NCBI GenBank assembly: GCA_902805475.1
Contig: CADCSX010000003.1
Span: 2,604,001-2,668,000 of the forward strand
Reading direction: 5' to 3'
From: Entonaema liquescens
Lineage: Eukaryota > Ascomycota > Sordariomycetes > Xylariales > Xylariaceae
DNA: 64,000 nucleotides
In this document: positions 46,119-58,600 of the stretch, in pieces
Numbering within the stretch: the first letter of the stretch is position 1
Layout: every line of letters starts with the position of its first letter
The notes under the pieces: model-generated
Told to the model about the DNA's origin: nothing
What the model saw: the letters and a program-made list of their open reading frames with translations, nothing else
Database searches by the model: none
Made by a program: the position numbers and the translations under genes

Positions 46119-48123
46119 TTAGTTGCTTTGTTGTTCCATATGCGTAGGGAAATTGTAGCTCGCGTAATCGGCATGGACGAACGCCCGGTCGACAATCGGG
46201 ACTGACTCCAATACGTAACCCAAACTCTCGCTAAGGTCGTGGGAATCGCGTAGGGTAGTAGATGCGTCCAGAATAATATCGACCTCAACGTTGAGCTTAT
46301 CGCCAGAGTGGTATGCATTCAACCCCTGAATCTGTTTGATCGTCTTGGCAAAACGCATTGTAAGGTAAAGCACTGTCGGCAGTTAGAATGCTAATCAACA
46401 ACGGAAAACTTATTGACACTTACGGATGTTCCGTTGATCGGCAGTTGCAGAGCATCCGCTCAGGTTCTTAATATGCTGTGCCGATGTTCTGGACCAATTG
46501 AAGATAACAACAAGTGACAGAACTAGACCACCTAGAGCATCCAGCCACCAGATCTTGGCGTAAAACCCAACTATTATTGTTAGTATAGATTGGTGAACGA
46601 CTAACTTCGTAAAACGTACCTATAGGGAAGAGAATGGACCCCGTGTTGAAAATCACATCCGTCATTGCATCCTCTGCTCTACACATTATTAGCATATACG
46701 TCCTGATACTGATCGTCGAAGACACTTACAAAGCTTGGACACTCGAATTCTTGACCAATCGACACCACAACCAACACAGGCCCTTGATGACGACTGTCCC
46801 GAGCATGATACTAAGAGCCGGTATTCCACTAGAAATAGGGTTGGGTTAGCTCAGTCATAGCAATATAGGATAATTTAATACTTACACTTCAACCAATTCA
46901 TGATCAGGCGAAGCCAGTCGTTGTACCGACTCAAGCGCGACCTGAACGAAAGAAGTGATCATGATGACCGAGAAGACTAGAACACCTAAGGGTTCCAATC
47001 TACGCCTACCAACCGGATATTTGTATTGATCTTGTCTGGAAATCAACCAGGTTGTTGTCCACACGATGACCGTCGACAAGAAATCCAACACCGCATCGAC
47101 CAAACTGGCCAATACTGACATCGAGGATACTGATATGACAACAGCTATTTTACCTGCTAGCAAGAGTATATTCGCCGCGAAGTTAACATAGATCGCTGTC
47201 GCGACGATCTTATCGCCACTGTCCAGTTCGTCATCTTCTTCTAGCCAGGGAATCTCAGGTTTAGGGCCATCCCACTGGCTCTCTTCCTCATCCTGCTCAA
47301 ACAGGGGCGTAGTCTCAGTAGGACGATAAATGTCCTTTGGAGTACGCTTCACCTTTTTCGTTACGACCGGACCTTGTGGTATTGTATCCCCATCATTGGT
47401 AGCCTCGCCGTCTATAAAGGTGGCATTCTGAGGACTTGAGAAGTTCGTAAGTGGAGTTATAGGACCAAGTAGATCGTCGCTCCCTTGACCACTGCCGTGG
47501 TTGCTTTTAGCGATACTAACACCACTCGATTGTTCCTCCGAAATAGTAGCCGGTATATCCACATCCTTGAACGAATGATGAGGTAGGTTGTTATATTCAT
47601 TAAGTAGATCATGAGGCAGACTACTATCAAGTAACCTGTCAATGTAGAGATATTGCTGCACCAAGTAATTGGTACGTTCGTAATATTCGCGCAACGGCTT
47701 CCTCATAGCGTTCAGCTGTTCTTCCGTCTTCCAGTAGCGCTCCCAATTGTAACGAGGGTTCGACTTGCCGATAAGGAGCATAGAACGCATGGTTGAACTA
47801 TGGAGTAGCTGGTTGAGTCGACGCTCTTCGCTCTGTGACCGGCGGTGGGCTTCATCGTCGGGTTCGGAAGGCGGACGGGAGAACATAGATGGTAACAAGG
47901 CAGATTCCTCATCATCCAAGGCATTAGGTACAGTGCCTCTCCAGGTGCTGCCATAGTTGTGTAATGAACTATGGGAACGACTTTTGAGCAAGTGGGTAAG
48001 CGAGCCTGGGCCGCGTGGTGACATCGGCGGGGGGTTTTCATCTTGCGAAAGTGCAAAAGGACCCTTGTTGAAGGGAATAAACCCTCGGCGCGAATCCGAG
48101 GTTGAGTTGTCTAAAGAAGACAT
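46119..48123 (-). CDS. Cation diffusion facilitator (CDF) transporter, probably Mn-type
   Basis: Five exons: 48123-46886, 46828-46730, 46678-46620, 46570-46424 and 46372-46119; all introns are 49-57 nt and the joins are in frame, total 598 aa. Seen: a long hydrophilic N-terminus (about 300 residues), then CDF membrane helices starting near DKIVATAIYVNFAANILLL, the metal-site motif DAVLD in the second helix, DAMTD in the fifth, conserved YPVGRRRLEPLGVLVFS, and the C-terminal cytoplasmic domain (LNVEVDIILDASTTLRDSHDLSESL). The DxxxD pair without histidine in these sites matches manganese-type CDF proteins. Family role: proton-coupled export of divalent metal from cytosol into vacuole or secretory compartments. 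The N-terminal segment contains ENPPPMSPRGPG and many Ser/Pro residues, probable phosphorylation targets. Confidence 0.92.
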
Positions 48124-49256
48124 GATTTGGGTGACCTCACAGGAGAGTTAATGGGTAGATAGGTTATATCGGAGAGATGTAATAGAATAATAAAAAGAGA
48201 AATGTTAGGTAGGTCACCAGCTACCGTGTGAGATAATGTAGAATTGAACGGCGCTGCCTCGATTTAAGACTTTCGCGACTTAGACTAGCAAAGCCGGATG
48301 AGATCCTGTTTGATTGACCGTTTTTTATCAATTGGCCTATTAAAAGTGAAGATTGACCAAAAGTAAATAAACAACAGCAACAGGGGGAAAAAAAAAAAAG
48401 AGAGAAAAACTTCAAAAATTAGGAAGCATACATTGCCAAGTATGTATGTATTTAAGATATACGAATTGCTTATGGGTTCTACTCGTTGAATCCTATTAAC
48501 CTACCTATTTTATTTCGCTCGCTGTTCTAGGGCGTGTTTGAGAGTTGCAGCGCTGCGTAGCATCTGAGAACCCTGCAGACGCTCGGAAGTCGTCGACTTT
48601 GAGGCTAAGAGCTACGTACAGTGACGTACACTGTACGGTAATAGAGCCGATCTTACCAAAAGCAGCGTAAAATGCCAAGCCACTTGGTCTGGCATTTGCA
48701 TCATTTGCCTCAAGAACTGCAAGTGCCCAGGTTTTTGATATGACTTGCACGTCGTAGTCCCCTATTTTGGTCCTTATCTGACTGTACATATTGTACATTG
48801 TACGTATTCTGGTATTCTGGTATTGTAGGAAACGACTCTGATCAGCGGTCCCCTTATTTCTTCTTTATCTCCGAATACCTTGTATATTTTATCTGGTTGG
48901 TCCAAAATATGGTTCCGCCCTCCACAAATGCTGCAAGATGTTTTTACGATTGAAACAATTCGTACAGTTCGTCGTATCTTGGCTGGTTTCGTTTAACCTC
49001 ACTCGCATCCCGGAACACTTACCTGCATTACCTGCATTACCTGCATACATAACCGCTTGCCTAAGAGATGTTACATAACACCGATCTCGCAGTTCCGAAT
49101 GACGGGAATTTTAGTAGAACTCGACGGATGCAGGATCCGAGATCAAGATTCCCTTCTTCTCCGACTTAGCGCCGAAGTGACTTCTATATACCGAAAAGTC
49201 CTGCGTTTTCATTCTTAAGAGGAGTTGCGCTGAGGCCACCCTCACCCTACCTCACC
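48124..49256. other. 1.1-kb intergenic region
   Basis: The promoter of the CDF transporter and the 3' flank of ADE8. A minus-strand open frame of 97 codons at 48505-48798 has no recognised domain; it is mentioned only as a possible small gene. An A-rich tract lies at 48385-48400. Confidence 0.4.
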
Positions 49257-49993
49257 CTATGTATTGGATGCCTTCGCAGTAGAGATTTTCTCCGCTAGCA
49301 GTGCAGTTGCTTTCACGATTAGCTCGTGTTCATACCCGTGGATCTTCTGCTCTAGATCTTCCAGGCTTTCTCCCTCTTCAATCTTGATCTTCTGAACCAG
49401 AATAGGTTCGCCACGGTCAACTTCAGCAATAACATAATGGATCATTATGCCAGTCGTATTGTCCTCGAGTTTCCCGGCCTTGAAGTCTTCGTACGCCCTT
49501 TCAATCGCGCCTGCGCCGTCATATTTTCCTATGACAGCCATTATTAGAATAAGTTGACGTCTATTTAGAAGGGGCTTCAATGCGCACCGGGCAAAGCGGG
49601 ATGTAAGTTGATGATCGGTACACCAGCATCGCTGATCGGACGCAAGAAATTCGGCGTCAAGACGTGCATCCAGCCTGCGAGAACAATGAGATCCGGTTTA
49701 TCCTTCAGAATCCTCTCTGCCAGAGCGGCGTCGTATTTTAGTCTCGCTTCCTTCAGTATAGTGGCGTCCTTTTCGCCAAGCTTGTGATATCCGTCTTTGA
49801 CCAGATTAAAGTAATCCGTGGGGATGCCGGCTTTCTCAGCCCGTGTAACCGCATATGCTCCTTTCCTATTCACTGTCACCTTTATGATCTTGCCTCGAAT
49901 GCTACCAGGTGCGTCAGAGGCGCATGAATCGATAAGCGCCTGCAGATTTGACCCATTTCCACTGCAGAGTACTGAGATTCGCGCCTCGGCCAT
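49257..49993 (-). CDS. ADE8: Phosphoribosylglycinamide formyltransferase (GAR transformylase)
   Basis: Two exons, 49993-49588 and 49528-49257, with a 59-nt intron that falls inside the HPALPG motif; 225 aa, the usual length of monofunctional fungal Ade8. Seen: N-terminal VLCSGNGSNLQALID, the catalytic Asn-His region INLHPALPG, followed by KYDGAGAIERAYEDF and TTGIMIHYVIAEVDRGEPI, which supplies the catalytic aspartate. Reaction: transfer of the formyl group of 10-formyl-tetrahydrofolate to glycinamide ribonucleotide, the third step of purine synthesis, in the cytosol. The ATG at 49993 immediately precedes the first beta strand, so I chose it over frames continuing upstream. Confidence 0.95.
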
Positions 49994-51733
49994 GGTCAGA
50001 CAGATGGCGTGTTGTGTATTGTAAGTATTGTATATTATACTAGAGAAAAATGAATTGGCTATGTTGTAAAGAGTGTAATGCACCCAGCTTGTTCTTGTTG
50101 CTGAATTTCTCTCTGAGGAAGGCTTGAGCAAACACGGCTGCAGATTAAAAGAGATTGCATTGCGGGGTATAAACTCGATAACATAATAATGAGCTTAATT
50201 GGATCGACATAAACTTCTAACTATATACTGAGTATATCTTTCTAGCAGGAATAGGTATACTGTGGGGCTTTTTCTAACATGTCGGCCCTGCATAATAAGT
50301 TCCGTTGACAACCTTTCGGAGCGGGCTGCCGGATTTTGGAACTCTCCGGGTAGCAGCGGGAAGGCAGCAAGCGCAGGTTTCGGTCAACATCGACGCCGAC
50401 TATCAAATATACATTCCACTTCAACATGAAGTTTGGTTGTATTAGTTAGGTAAGTCTATATTCTAATATAGGTAGTAAGCTGCAATCTTAAGACACAATG
50501 TAAGGTATGTATGTAATCGCCCAATGTTTGAGCATGTTATACCCTAGGTGTAAGCATTCCTATACTACCAGGGTCCAGGAGTCTATACCTCAAGCCACGC
50601 CAGTTACCAATATCAATCATGCCTATTAGATTCTTCTTCTATAACTTAACTCATTCATATTTCTTATCGTATAATATATATTATAGCAGCTACTTGTCTA
50701 TCTAGGCTGTTTCTCTGCGTCATCATATATATAATACTACCTTTGACCAGCATCTATTTAAACATTTCCAATACAACATTAAGTTATTGAGCTCTGCACT
50801 TAAGTACCTAGTATATATCAAGTCCTAGAGTAAGTGTCACGTCGTATGACTCATTAGTCCAAACACCGGGATACTGTAGTATAACTTTGTATAGGCAAAT
50901 AATTCATCAGCCTCCAGGTAAGAGGTCCAGAATAAAGGACATGTTATATACATAACTCCTGCTCTTGGAGCTATCTGGTTTGAGGCTCTTTACGGAACGA
51001 CGAAGTTGGTTCCATGCTTCTTACTCTAGGTACATCGTGACGCAATTTGCATCTAACGGAGCTCATGGTAGCCTCTACGTATACGAGTTACGTCGTAGTT
51101 TAGGTTACTCCTGTAGCAGGATGGTTCCGACCTAATGGACCCTACCTATAGGAGATTTTACGCGCGTAAACACATCGTCATTTACCATGTCGGCCTCTCT
51201 TTTAACCCTTTCCTCGAGTACATATTTGCCTAGACCTATAGATATTCCTTATCCATTGCCACATCCATAACCAGGCACCCAATACATGACATAGGCAGGA
51301 GGGTTTGCAATTTTATACTTTATCCATATCGGGAATCAAGATTAGCCATGTCGTAGCCCACGTAGTATGGATCTACCTATAATCTGGCATATAATCCTAA
51401 CCCATCTTAATCATCGTCCAATAAGTGGGTACGGCACGGCGACGGTATCTAGTCGGGGGCCGATCCCAGTGCAAATAGTACCCGTCGTTATCGGGTCACA
51501 AACCCTGTAAGGGCCGTTGCTTGTAAGGCTGTGGGCAGTTACAATATCCGTATTCGGATATGCTGTGCTTTACTGTTACGTGGCCTTCAAGTCTTCGTTT
51601 ACATTATGACTACGGACTTACATATATATACTAGCTATCCAACCTATATCAAGCGAACGACTCATTCCATCAAACATACCATATACAACTCACCCACTCA
51701 GATTTATCCAGAGGAAATCAAGCACCGAAAAAA
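49994..51733. other. 1.7-kb AT-rich divergent intergenic region
   Basis: Upstream region of ADE8 (minus) and of the FAD monooxygenase (plus). AT-rich with several CTAGGTA-like motifs. An 82-codon open frame at 51531-51779 overlaps the monooxygenase start and has no domain. Nothing else is seen. Confidence 0.45.
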
Positions 51734-53583
51734 ATGTCTTCTAACGGCACATCGCCCTTCACTGCTGGGGTTCCAGTAAAGGAGAACGTTATTGTTGATG
51801 GCGTGCTACGCTACCCACCTATTGGTTCAAAAGCCTTGATTGTTGGAGCTGGGGTAGCCGGTATGATGGCAGCTCTAGAATGCTGGAGAAAGGGTATCGA
51901 CGTCGAAATCATCGAGAAAGCGGTAACGAACGCGGCCTTTGGTACTTAACCCATCCCCGCAAGCTGGCTATAATTTCGAGTTAACTAACGTCAGGGGAAT
52001 AGGTGATGGTGTACTCATTGGTCCTTCGGCTTTTACAACATTTCACCACTATCCAAGCATGCTAAAGGAATACGACGAAATCTCCCACGATCTCAGTTTG
52101 TCGTTTGCTGGCCGTGATGGTACACCAATAGTGCCACCCCAGGAATTTGAGTGGAATCAAGAAGGCGTAGCATTAACTGGTGCATATCCACTCCGAGTCA
52201 AGTCCCTCTTAGGCCGTCGAGACTTAACGAATATGCTCCTCAACCAGTGCAAGAGGTTCGGCATTCCTGTTACCTACGGGGTTACTATTGAGAAGTATGA
52301 AGAAGATATTGCTAAGAAAAACGCCACTGCTGTTGCCGTTGATGGCCGAAGATTCACAGCAGACGTTGTTATAGCCTCAGATGGGCTCGGAACCAAATCA
52401 CAGTAAGCAAATTCTTGTTGTATGACGTTGAATTTGATTGCTGTTTCCTGTCTCGTTTGGATATTCAAACAAAATATCTCCTAGTCTCTTATGATTCATA
52501 CGCCAAACCTATACCCCAAATACCCTTAAATAACGTTACTAACACGATCGTCGTAGTTCCCTTACACTAGGACGCCCGGTTAGAGCTTTTAAAACGGGCT
52601 TCGTAGTTTATCGTGGAATGTACTCGACGGAGCATCTTAAGAATGCACCTGTAGCAGGGGACTTTGTCAGAAACCTGAAAAGGCCGATTGCGATTATCTT
52701 GGGAGCCGATAAGGTGCATTGTGTTCTTGGTTTTACTAAAACCAATGTAATATTGGCTATAACTACTGAAGTAAGTATTTAGCTTCTCCTTCTCTATTGT
52801 ATCGGTTGGATAATAAAGCTAACAAAGCACTTTAGGAAGAAGACGACATAACCAGACCGGATCCATGGTCAGCTACTGTGTCAAATGAAACCTTGTTGTC
52901 ACGTTTACCCGAACCAGATACTTGGACTCCTTTGGTCAGAGAGGCCATCCTCAACGCTCCGGAGCAAAGTATGGTCAGATGGTCACTTTGCTTCCGTGAT
53001 CCCCAACCCTGTTGGACTTCCACTGGTGGCTATGTCATCCAAATAGGAGATAGTGCTCACAGCTTTCTACCGACTTCAGCAAACGGCGCCACTCAAGCCC
53101 TTGAGGATGCCGCGTCTCTTCCAGAATGTCTTCGCTTAGGAGGGAAGGAAAACCTAGGGATTTCTACTAAGGTCCATGAGTTGTTGCGGTAAGTTGAAGT
53201 TGTCTTATTTCCTGTCTGAATTATTGAAAATAAAAAACTAATTACCCGGGCTCCATAGTTATCAACGCGTTTCGCTCATTCAGCACTTTGGTTTCGTTAA
53301 CATGCAAGACGTTCACGTAGAAATGGGGCAAAAGTCCGAGAAGAAGTTACCGCCAATGCTGATGGGCAAATGGTTATGGGCTCACGACCCAGAAAAGTAC
53401 GCAACTGAGAACTTCCGTAAGGCGTTCGCCCATCTTGAAACAGGAAGCCTGTTTGAGAACACCAACCTACCGCCTGGCCACAAGTGGAGTGACTGGACTG
53501 TAGAGGAGGAGCTCGCCAAACAAAAAGCCGGCGTTCCAACTCTATTAGAACTCAAGAGCAACGGCGACTGGAGCCTAGTTTAG
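51734..53583 (+). CDS. FAD-dependent monooxygenase (aromatic hydroxylase type), one apparent frameshift
   Basis: Five exons: 51734-51941, 52003-52402, 52557-52770, 52836-53188 and 53260-53583. With one base restored the product is 499 aa. Seen: the N-terminal FAD Rossmann motif ALIVGAGVAGMMAALE with the acidic strand end VEIIEKA, an active-site region VIASDGLG (the GD-type motif DG), and the second FAD motif IGDSAHSFLPTSANGATQALEDA. Family: NADPH- or NADH-driven hydroxylation or epoxidation of small molecules, frequent in fungal metabolite clusters. At the beginning of exon 5 the frame fails near 53278-53283: LRYQRVSL precedes and QHFGFVNMQ follows, and one extra base between them makes the expected sequence. 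No alternative acceptor repairs it. Located 25 kb from the PKS, so a shared pathway is only a guess. Confidence 0.85.
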
Positions 53584-54653
53584 GGCAACACGCAACATTC
53601 ACAAAGACGAAATCCCATACTAGAAAGCATTTTATCACACGCCGGGCCTTGATACATTAATTTCTTCAGTAGTAGGATATACGGCTAGTCATCCCTTCTC
53701 TCTCTCCTCAGCCATAGATTATATAGAAGTACAATCTACTAATTTGCACAATACCAAAATTCTCGTTTCATTTGACTCTATTAACTAAGTCATACTCTGT
53801 TTTTTCTCTTAGATCCCAAGACTCAAAGGACTGTATCTAGACGAGTTAGTCTACGAACCTCGGCGTTACATATTTCATCCTTAGATGACCGAGTTCATGC
53901 TTAAACAAGTGCCAATACTATTCTGGGAAGTAATATAATAGAGCCGGGCTCTGTGAGTTTCGTATACTCTTGACGGCGTACAAGTATAGATAGACACAAC
54001 GGCGTCTATAAGAGACATAAAATAAAACCTAACTAGATCCTAACTAGATTCTAACGCCTGTTATCTGTCCTTCCTACCAATTTTTATCAAATCTAGATAA
54101 CCTTATGTTTGCACGATTCACCTTTTTCATACAAAACCTGTGACGATAGGAGTAAGCTTTTCCAAATCAGAATACCGTCCAACCTTGATGTTATCCTACA
54201 CAGCAGCTACATACTATTAGTATACGACAGCACATACGACAATACCTCTCAGTGATTGCAACTTTCTTTACAGCATTCCGTGATAACCCCACACACCTAA
54301 ATCTCATATTCTGTCATCTGCTGGTACTATTATCCTAGAGCATCGACAAAGCTGCTGGCATCTCGTCATCGTCATCCTGTCGTTGTCGCCATCCTCTCAC
54401 CCCACATAACTCATTCTATTGCCCGGCTGTCTAAAGTTTAACACAGAGGACTCCTTCTAGCAGAAGCAGATTTTTCGAAAAATTTTCAAGTACCACCCTA
54501 AGAGTTTTGCCCTAAAGTGTTACTTTCCGTAATTCCTAACCTAACCATTTCACTCGCGCCTCTTCCTTGAATTTCTCATCATCCGCAGACTCGACTTCCT
54601 GACGTCCTGCTTTACTACAAGAGTATTCCAGAAACCATTCCCCCATACTCAAG
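53584..54653. other. 1.1-kb intergenic region with promoter of the C2H2 gene
   Basis: The 3' flank of the monooxygenase and the probable promoter and leader of the C2H2 protein. The segment 54340-54650 is pyrimidine-rich (CATC, CTC runs), as is common in long fungal leaders. No gene is seen. Confidence 0.45.
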
Positions 54654-55607
54654 ATGGCTCAACAGGTATGTTTGCTCTATTTATTTACTAAATATACCTA
54701 ATTAAACTAACATCTTATCTTCTAGGCTCCTGTCGAGCTGCTGATGCGAGTAATTATGAAGCCAACCGGGCTCTACTTCGTGGGCCCGGACGGCGAGGAG
54801 ACGATGTTCAATGTAAGTTATAGGCCTCTTCTAATATACGCTTCGATGCTTTAGTTTAGAGGGTTGGAATCTAACTAGTTCTTCAGCATCGCATGTTCGA
54901 TAGGCTGGAGTTTCCCAGCCACTTGCTGGTCCACTGGGTCCAGCAAGCAGCTGGGCACCCCGCTGTAAGTTTCAACGCTATTAATCGACTGCCCGACCAT
55001 AAGACCTAGGGCTAACTATAACTGCTTATCTAGGCCGACGCCGACGCTGCTGACATCGCGCCGGCTGCCCCGGCTCCGGCTGCTGCTGCTGCTCCTCCTC
55101 CTCCTCCTGCTGCCCCGGCTCCCGCCGCCGCCGCTGCAGTGGCTCTTCCGGCAAACCTTGTTCTCTTGAGGGGGGCAGGGATACCCCCTAGCGGGGTAGG
55201 TAAATCATATCCAAACATATATGCAAAGACAGCTAACTTGGATGGTTGTTTATAGGAGTCCCAGGCGTGTCCTAAGTGTCGACGACCGGTTGATCACCGA
55301 AGCTGGCTCCGACACCTCCTCCGGCACTGGACGGCATGTGGGTTTCCCGGTTGTGGAGCAGAGAACTTTGACAAATGCAAACAAGTAGTTCGGCATATTG
55401 ACGTCGATCACGGTAATGGCGACGGTACCTGTCCTGTAAGTGAATTGACGACTCCTATACTTCTGGCTGCATCTCTAGTCTACCTTTTTAACTGTAGGAG
55501 CTATACTAACTTTTCCGCTCCAGTTCCCGGGTTGCGGCAAGTCTGGCTTCTCGAGAAAATACGGCTTTGCCGAACATCTAGCCCGTCACTGCATCCTTGG
55601 TAGATGA
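54654..55607 (+). CDS. Small C2H2-type zinc-finger protein, six exons
   Basis: Exons 54654-54665, 54726-54812, 54887-54964, 55034-55195, 55256-55435 and 55524-55607. Every intron is phase 0 and has good GT-AG ends, giving 200 aa. The first exon is only 12 nt (MAQQ). Seen in order: a short ordered N-terminal region (ELLMRVIMKPTGLYFVGPDG; DRLEFPSHLLVHWVQQA), an Ala/Pro-rich linker encoded by one exon (about residues 65-95), then a zinc-binding region with CPKCRRPVDHRSWLRHLLRH, CGFPGCGAENFDKCKQVVRH and CPFPGCGKSG, ending HLARHC. The C-x4-C with H-x3/4-H spacings fit C2H2 fingers. The function is probably nucleic-acid or protein binding; no named family is recognised. It has no nearby partner gene and borders a large gene-free region. 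Confidence 0.78.
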
Positions 55608-58600
55608 ATATGCCTTGTCAATCCGACCGGCCAAAGATGAATATCGGATGTGGAGGGAAAGGGAGAGAGAGAAGAGGTTGACGTGTGTTGTACTCGAACT
55701 ACGGATAGTCTTTCGCGGAATAACTAATTACACACTTTCTCAACTGAGAATTGTGTTCTTTTACTAACTTCGAACTTCGTTTTTTCCTACATTCCTCGAC
55801 ATACATACCTACGCAGCCCGAGAACAAAGCACGTAGTTGACGTCAGTGGCATATAGAGGGAGCTTGCAAGGCTTTGTTGCCGTAGTAGTGCGGCTACTAA
55901 AACGTAGGCTTGATTTCGCTTGCGCAGATCCTCCCGAAGATCAATTACTGTACGCGAAGAAGGATCGAAAGACCTAATGACGAATACTACATACGTCGGC
56001 GGCCACTAGATAGGGGTTAGCCAGTAATCTCTCCGATTGCCCAATTCTCAAGCCCCGGCTATGCGCTTGCATCTCTGGGTTGTCTTCTTTGTCGCTTATT
56101 AGAAATCTGTCCGGGGACCGTTGTTTAAACCCGACCCAGGCCTGAGTAAGCCTCTGCCGTTATTTGTGTCTCTTAAACTGGGGTGTTAAACTAATAGAGC
56201 TTCCCCAATAACAAACATCGAGGGCTTCGTTGGTCCGAGCGGGAAGAATGCTCCGCCTGGACTCTAGTCTCTAGCCTTTAGGGCATTCACAACAATTAAT
56301 AGGAGCTAGCATTCTAGATAGGAAGCTAAAGATGCACATAAGTAGGCTATGGACTTGTACAAATGTAAAATATAGGGGGTGGTAGTATCCGGCTTCCCAC
56401 GTCAGATCTGATCAGTGATCTCCGGGTTGCCGGTCGCTTTGAACATTTTGAGCTTTGAACCCCTGAAAGCATGGCCCACTAACGCCAAGGATTATTGGAT
56501 GGAATATGGGGCAGATTGCAAGGCTAGCCAAATGAACCCCTGAGCCGGCATAAGATATATCGTTTTTTTTTTTCTTTAAAAAAAATCGGGTTTATTCTTT
56601 CCAAGGCAACATCTCGTTTTTCACGAGTTAAGATCTACCATGCAGGACGTAGCTTATGGCGACGGTGGATAGCCCGTAAATCACCTGTTGTCATTCTTAG
56701 TTCGGACACGGCGGACTTCATATTCTGGTCCGGGCCAAGACGCGGCCTTAGTTTTGATATCGTACAAAGATAGCTCCGGACTTGAAAGAATATGACAAGG
56801 TGATTATTGTGAACAGCCGAAGCCGTTGGATGTGGATTTATATCCACAAGTACGTACCCCCTACATGGTTCCCCCGACTCTCGGGCCACCTATCTCGCGC
56901 AGTTGATGGCCCGTGTATTCCAGTTCCTGTCTGGTTACACTACTATTCACATGCAGTTCTAACACGTGGGGTTTGAGGTGCTTCACAGCTTAGCAGTTTA
57001 GCAGCTTAACAGCACTGCGTAAGGTCCGAGCCATGATCCGAGATAAAACAAGGCCAGCTATAAGTTACACCTTGTAGTCTCGTTACGCGCGGCCAAGCTC
57101 AATGGTATATGCGAGGCAACGGAGGCTTACCGCAAGTTCAGGCGGAATTAGGAAATACTAGCAGGTTATATAAAAAGGCTGGTCTAATATTTGGGCTGTC
57201 CTGGATAGTTACAAGACTTTGCATGTGGCTACGAGCTGAGGCGTGCGTAAGAGTTTAAAGTAGAGAGGATATTCGGGAATGTCTCAAATACTCAATATCT
57301 GGATGCCTCTCCCATTTTGACATGGGACCGAGGTAAGAAACTTATTTATACATACGTAAGATATTAACTACATATGTAGTATGTAGCGCTAGACCGAGCA
57401 ATCAGAGGATCATTACATCAATACACATGTAAATACTATGTATGCACCTAAGGTAAGCATGTATTTTCGAAGCCAGAACGGGGTTAAACCAGACACCGTC
57501 TTCCGTGTACGATGAGAGTACGATGAGCTAATGGTTCGTACCTTAAGCGGCGCCACCGATTAGATGGATGATCCTGGGAGGACCAGAACGTTAGAAAAGG
57601 TAGCCGAATAACGATTGGCAAAGCGGATTATGATACTCAAAACCAACATCGTCCGGAAACCCTACTTGAATCAAATCTATTACCTAGCCAACTTTGTTAG
57701 ATATATCATATAAGAGATCCGGCTTTAAGTACGGGGTTACTACTCAGTTAAGACTTGATATAGTTCCAATAATAATAAAAGCAACTAGAATATACTGCAT
57801 ACTTTACCGGTTCTTTGTTATTATTGTTCTAAGATGCGCTGATTTTCCACTCAGCTCGGTCGGCTCTATGGTCCTTTGCTAATCACTTCCACTTCTTATT
57901 GACGCCGGACCTCGTGTTAGTGGAGCGGTTTACAATTGGTCCGTTCTTAACAGCTCCCTTAAATCATTATATTAATGACTTCAAGCAAGTTTTTCGATGC
58001 TGAGATATATGAAATACGACCTTTTATCCTGCTTGTTCGTTAACTTCTTCTCTTTTAATAGAAACCTCAACGGCTTAAGAACCATTTTAGGTATTAGCTA
58101 CGAATTTTCATTCTTGTTTGAGGGATAAGTTTATTAACTAGAGGAGGACCGAAGAGAAAAAAAAAATAATGATTAGTAAATGGGCATGTGTATACAATAC
58201 GAGAGATACATTCCTCGTGGCACCTACGCGCGCACATCCTCAAAAGAGCTACTAGTGTATTGTATGGAAAGGAGGTTGGCAGGTGAACTTGAACTGTTTT
58301 TTTTTCTTCTGCAGATTACAATCGCATACCAACCACATTAATACAAACCCCATTTGACTTCAGCGCTTGTTTTCCCGCCCCCACTTATTAGACCGGCCTT
58401 CTGGCTCGCCGATTCTAGTGCCTTTTTTCTCTTTCCCAATTTTGCCCCCCGGTTTATTTGTAGGCTGAACCTGGCTAACCTGGCTGCCCACACACATGTG
58501 CTCACTGTTCACGAGCCCCATTAGTTTGCTGGAGGATACTAGGAGGGTTACCTAAAGTACCCGAGTTAGGTAAAGTACATGAGAATACATTAACTACCTA

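Noticed and set aside
48505..48798. 97-codon minus-strand open frame as a small gene
   Set aside because: No domain, signal peptide or recognisable context; kept only as a remark in the intergenic entry.
55030..55218. Minus-strand Ala/Gly-rich open frame
   Set aside because: Antisense to the Ala/Pro linker exon of the C2H2 gene.
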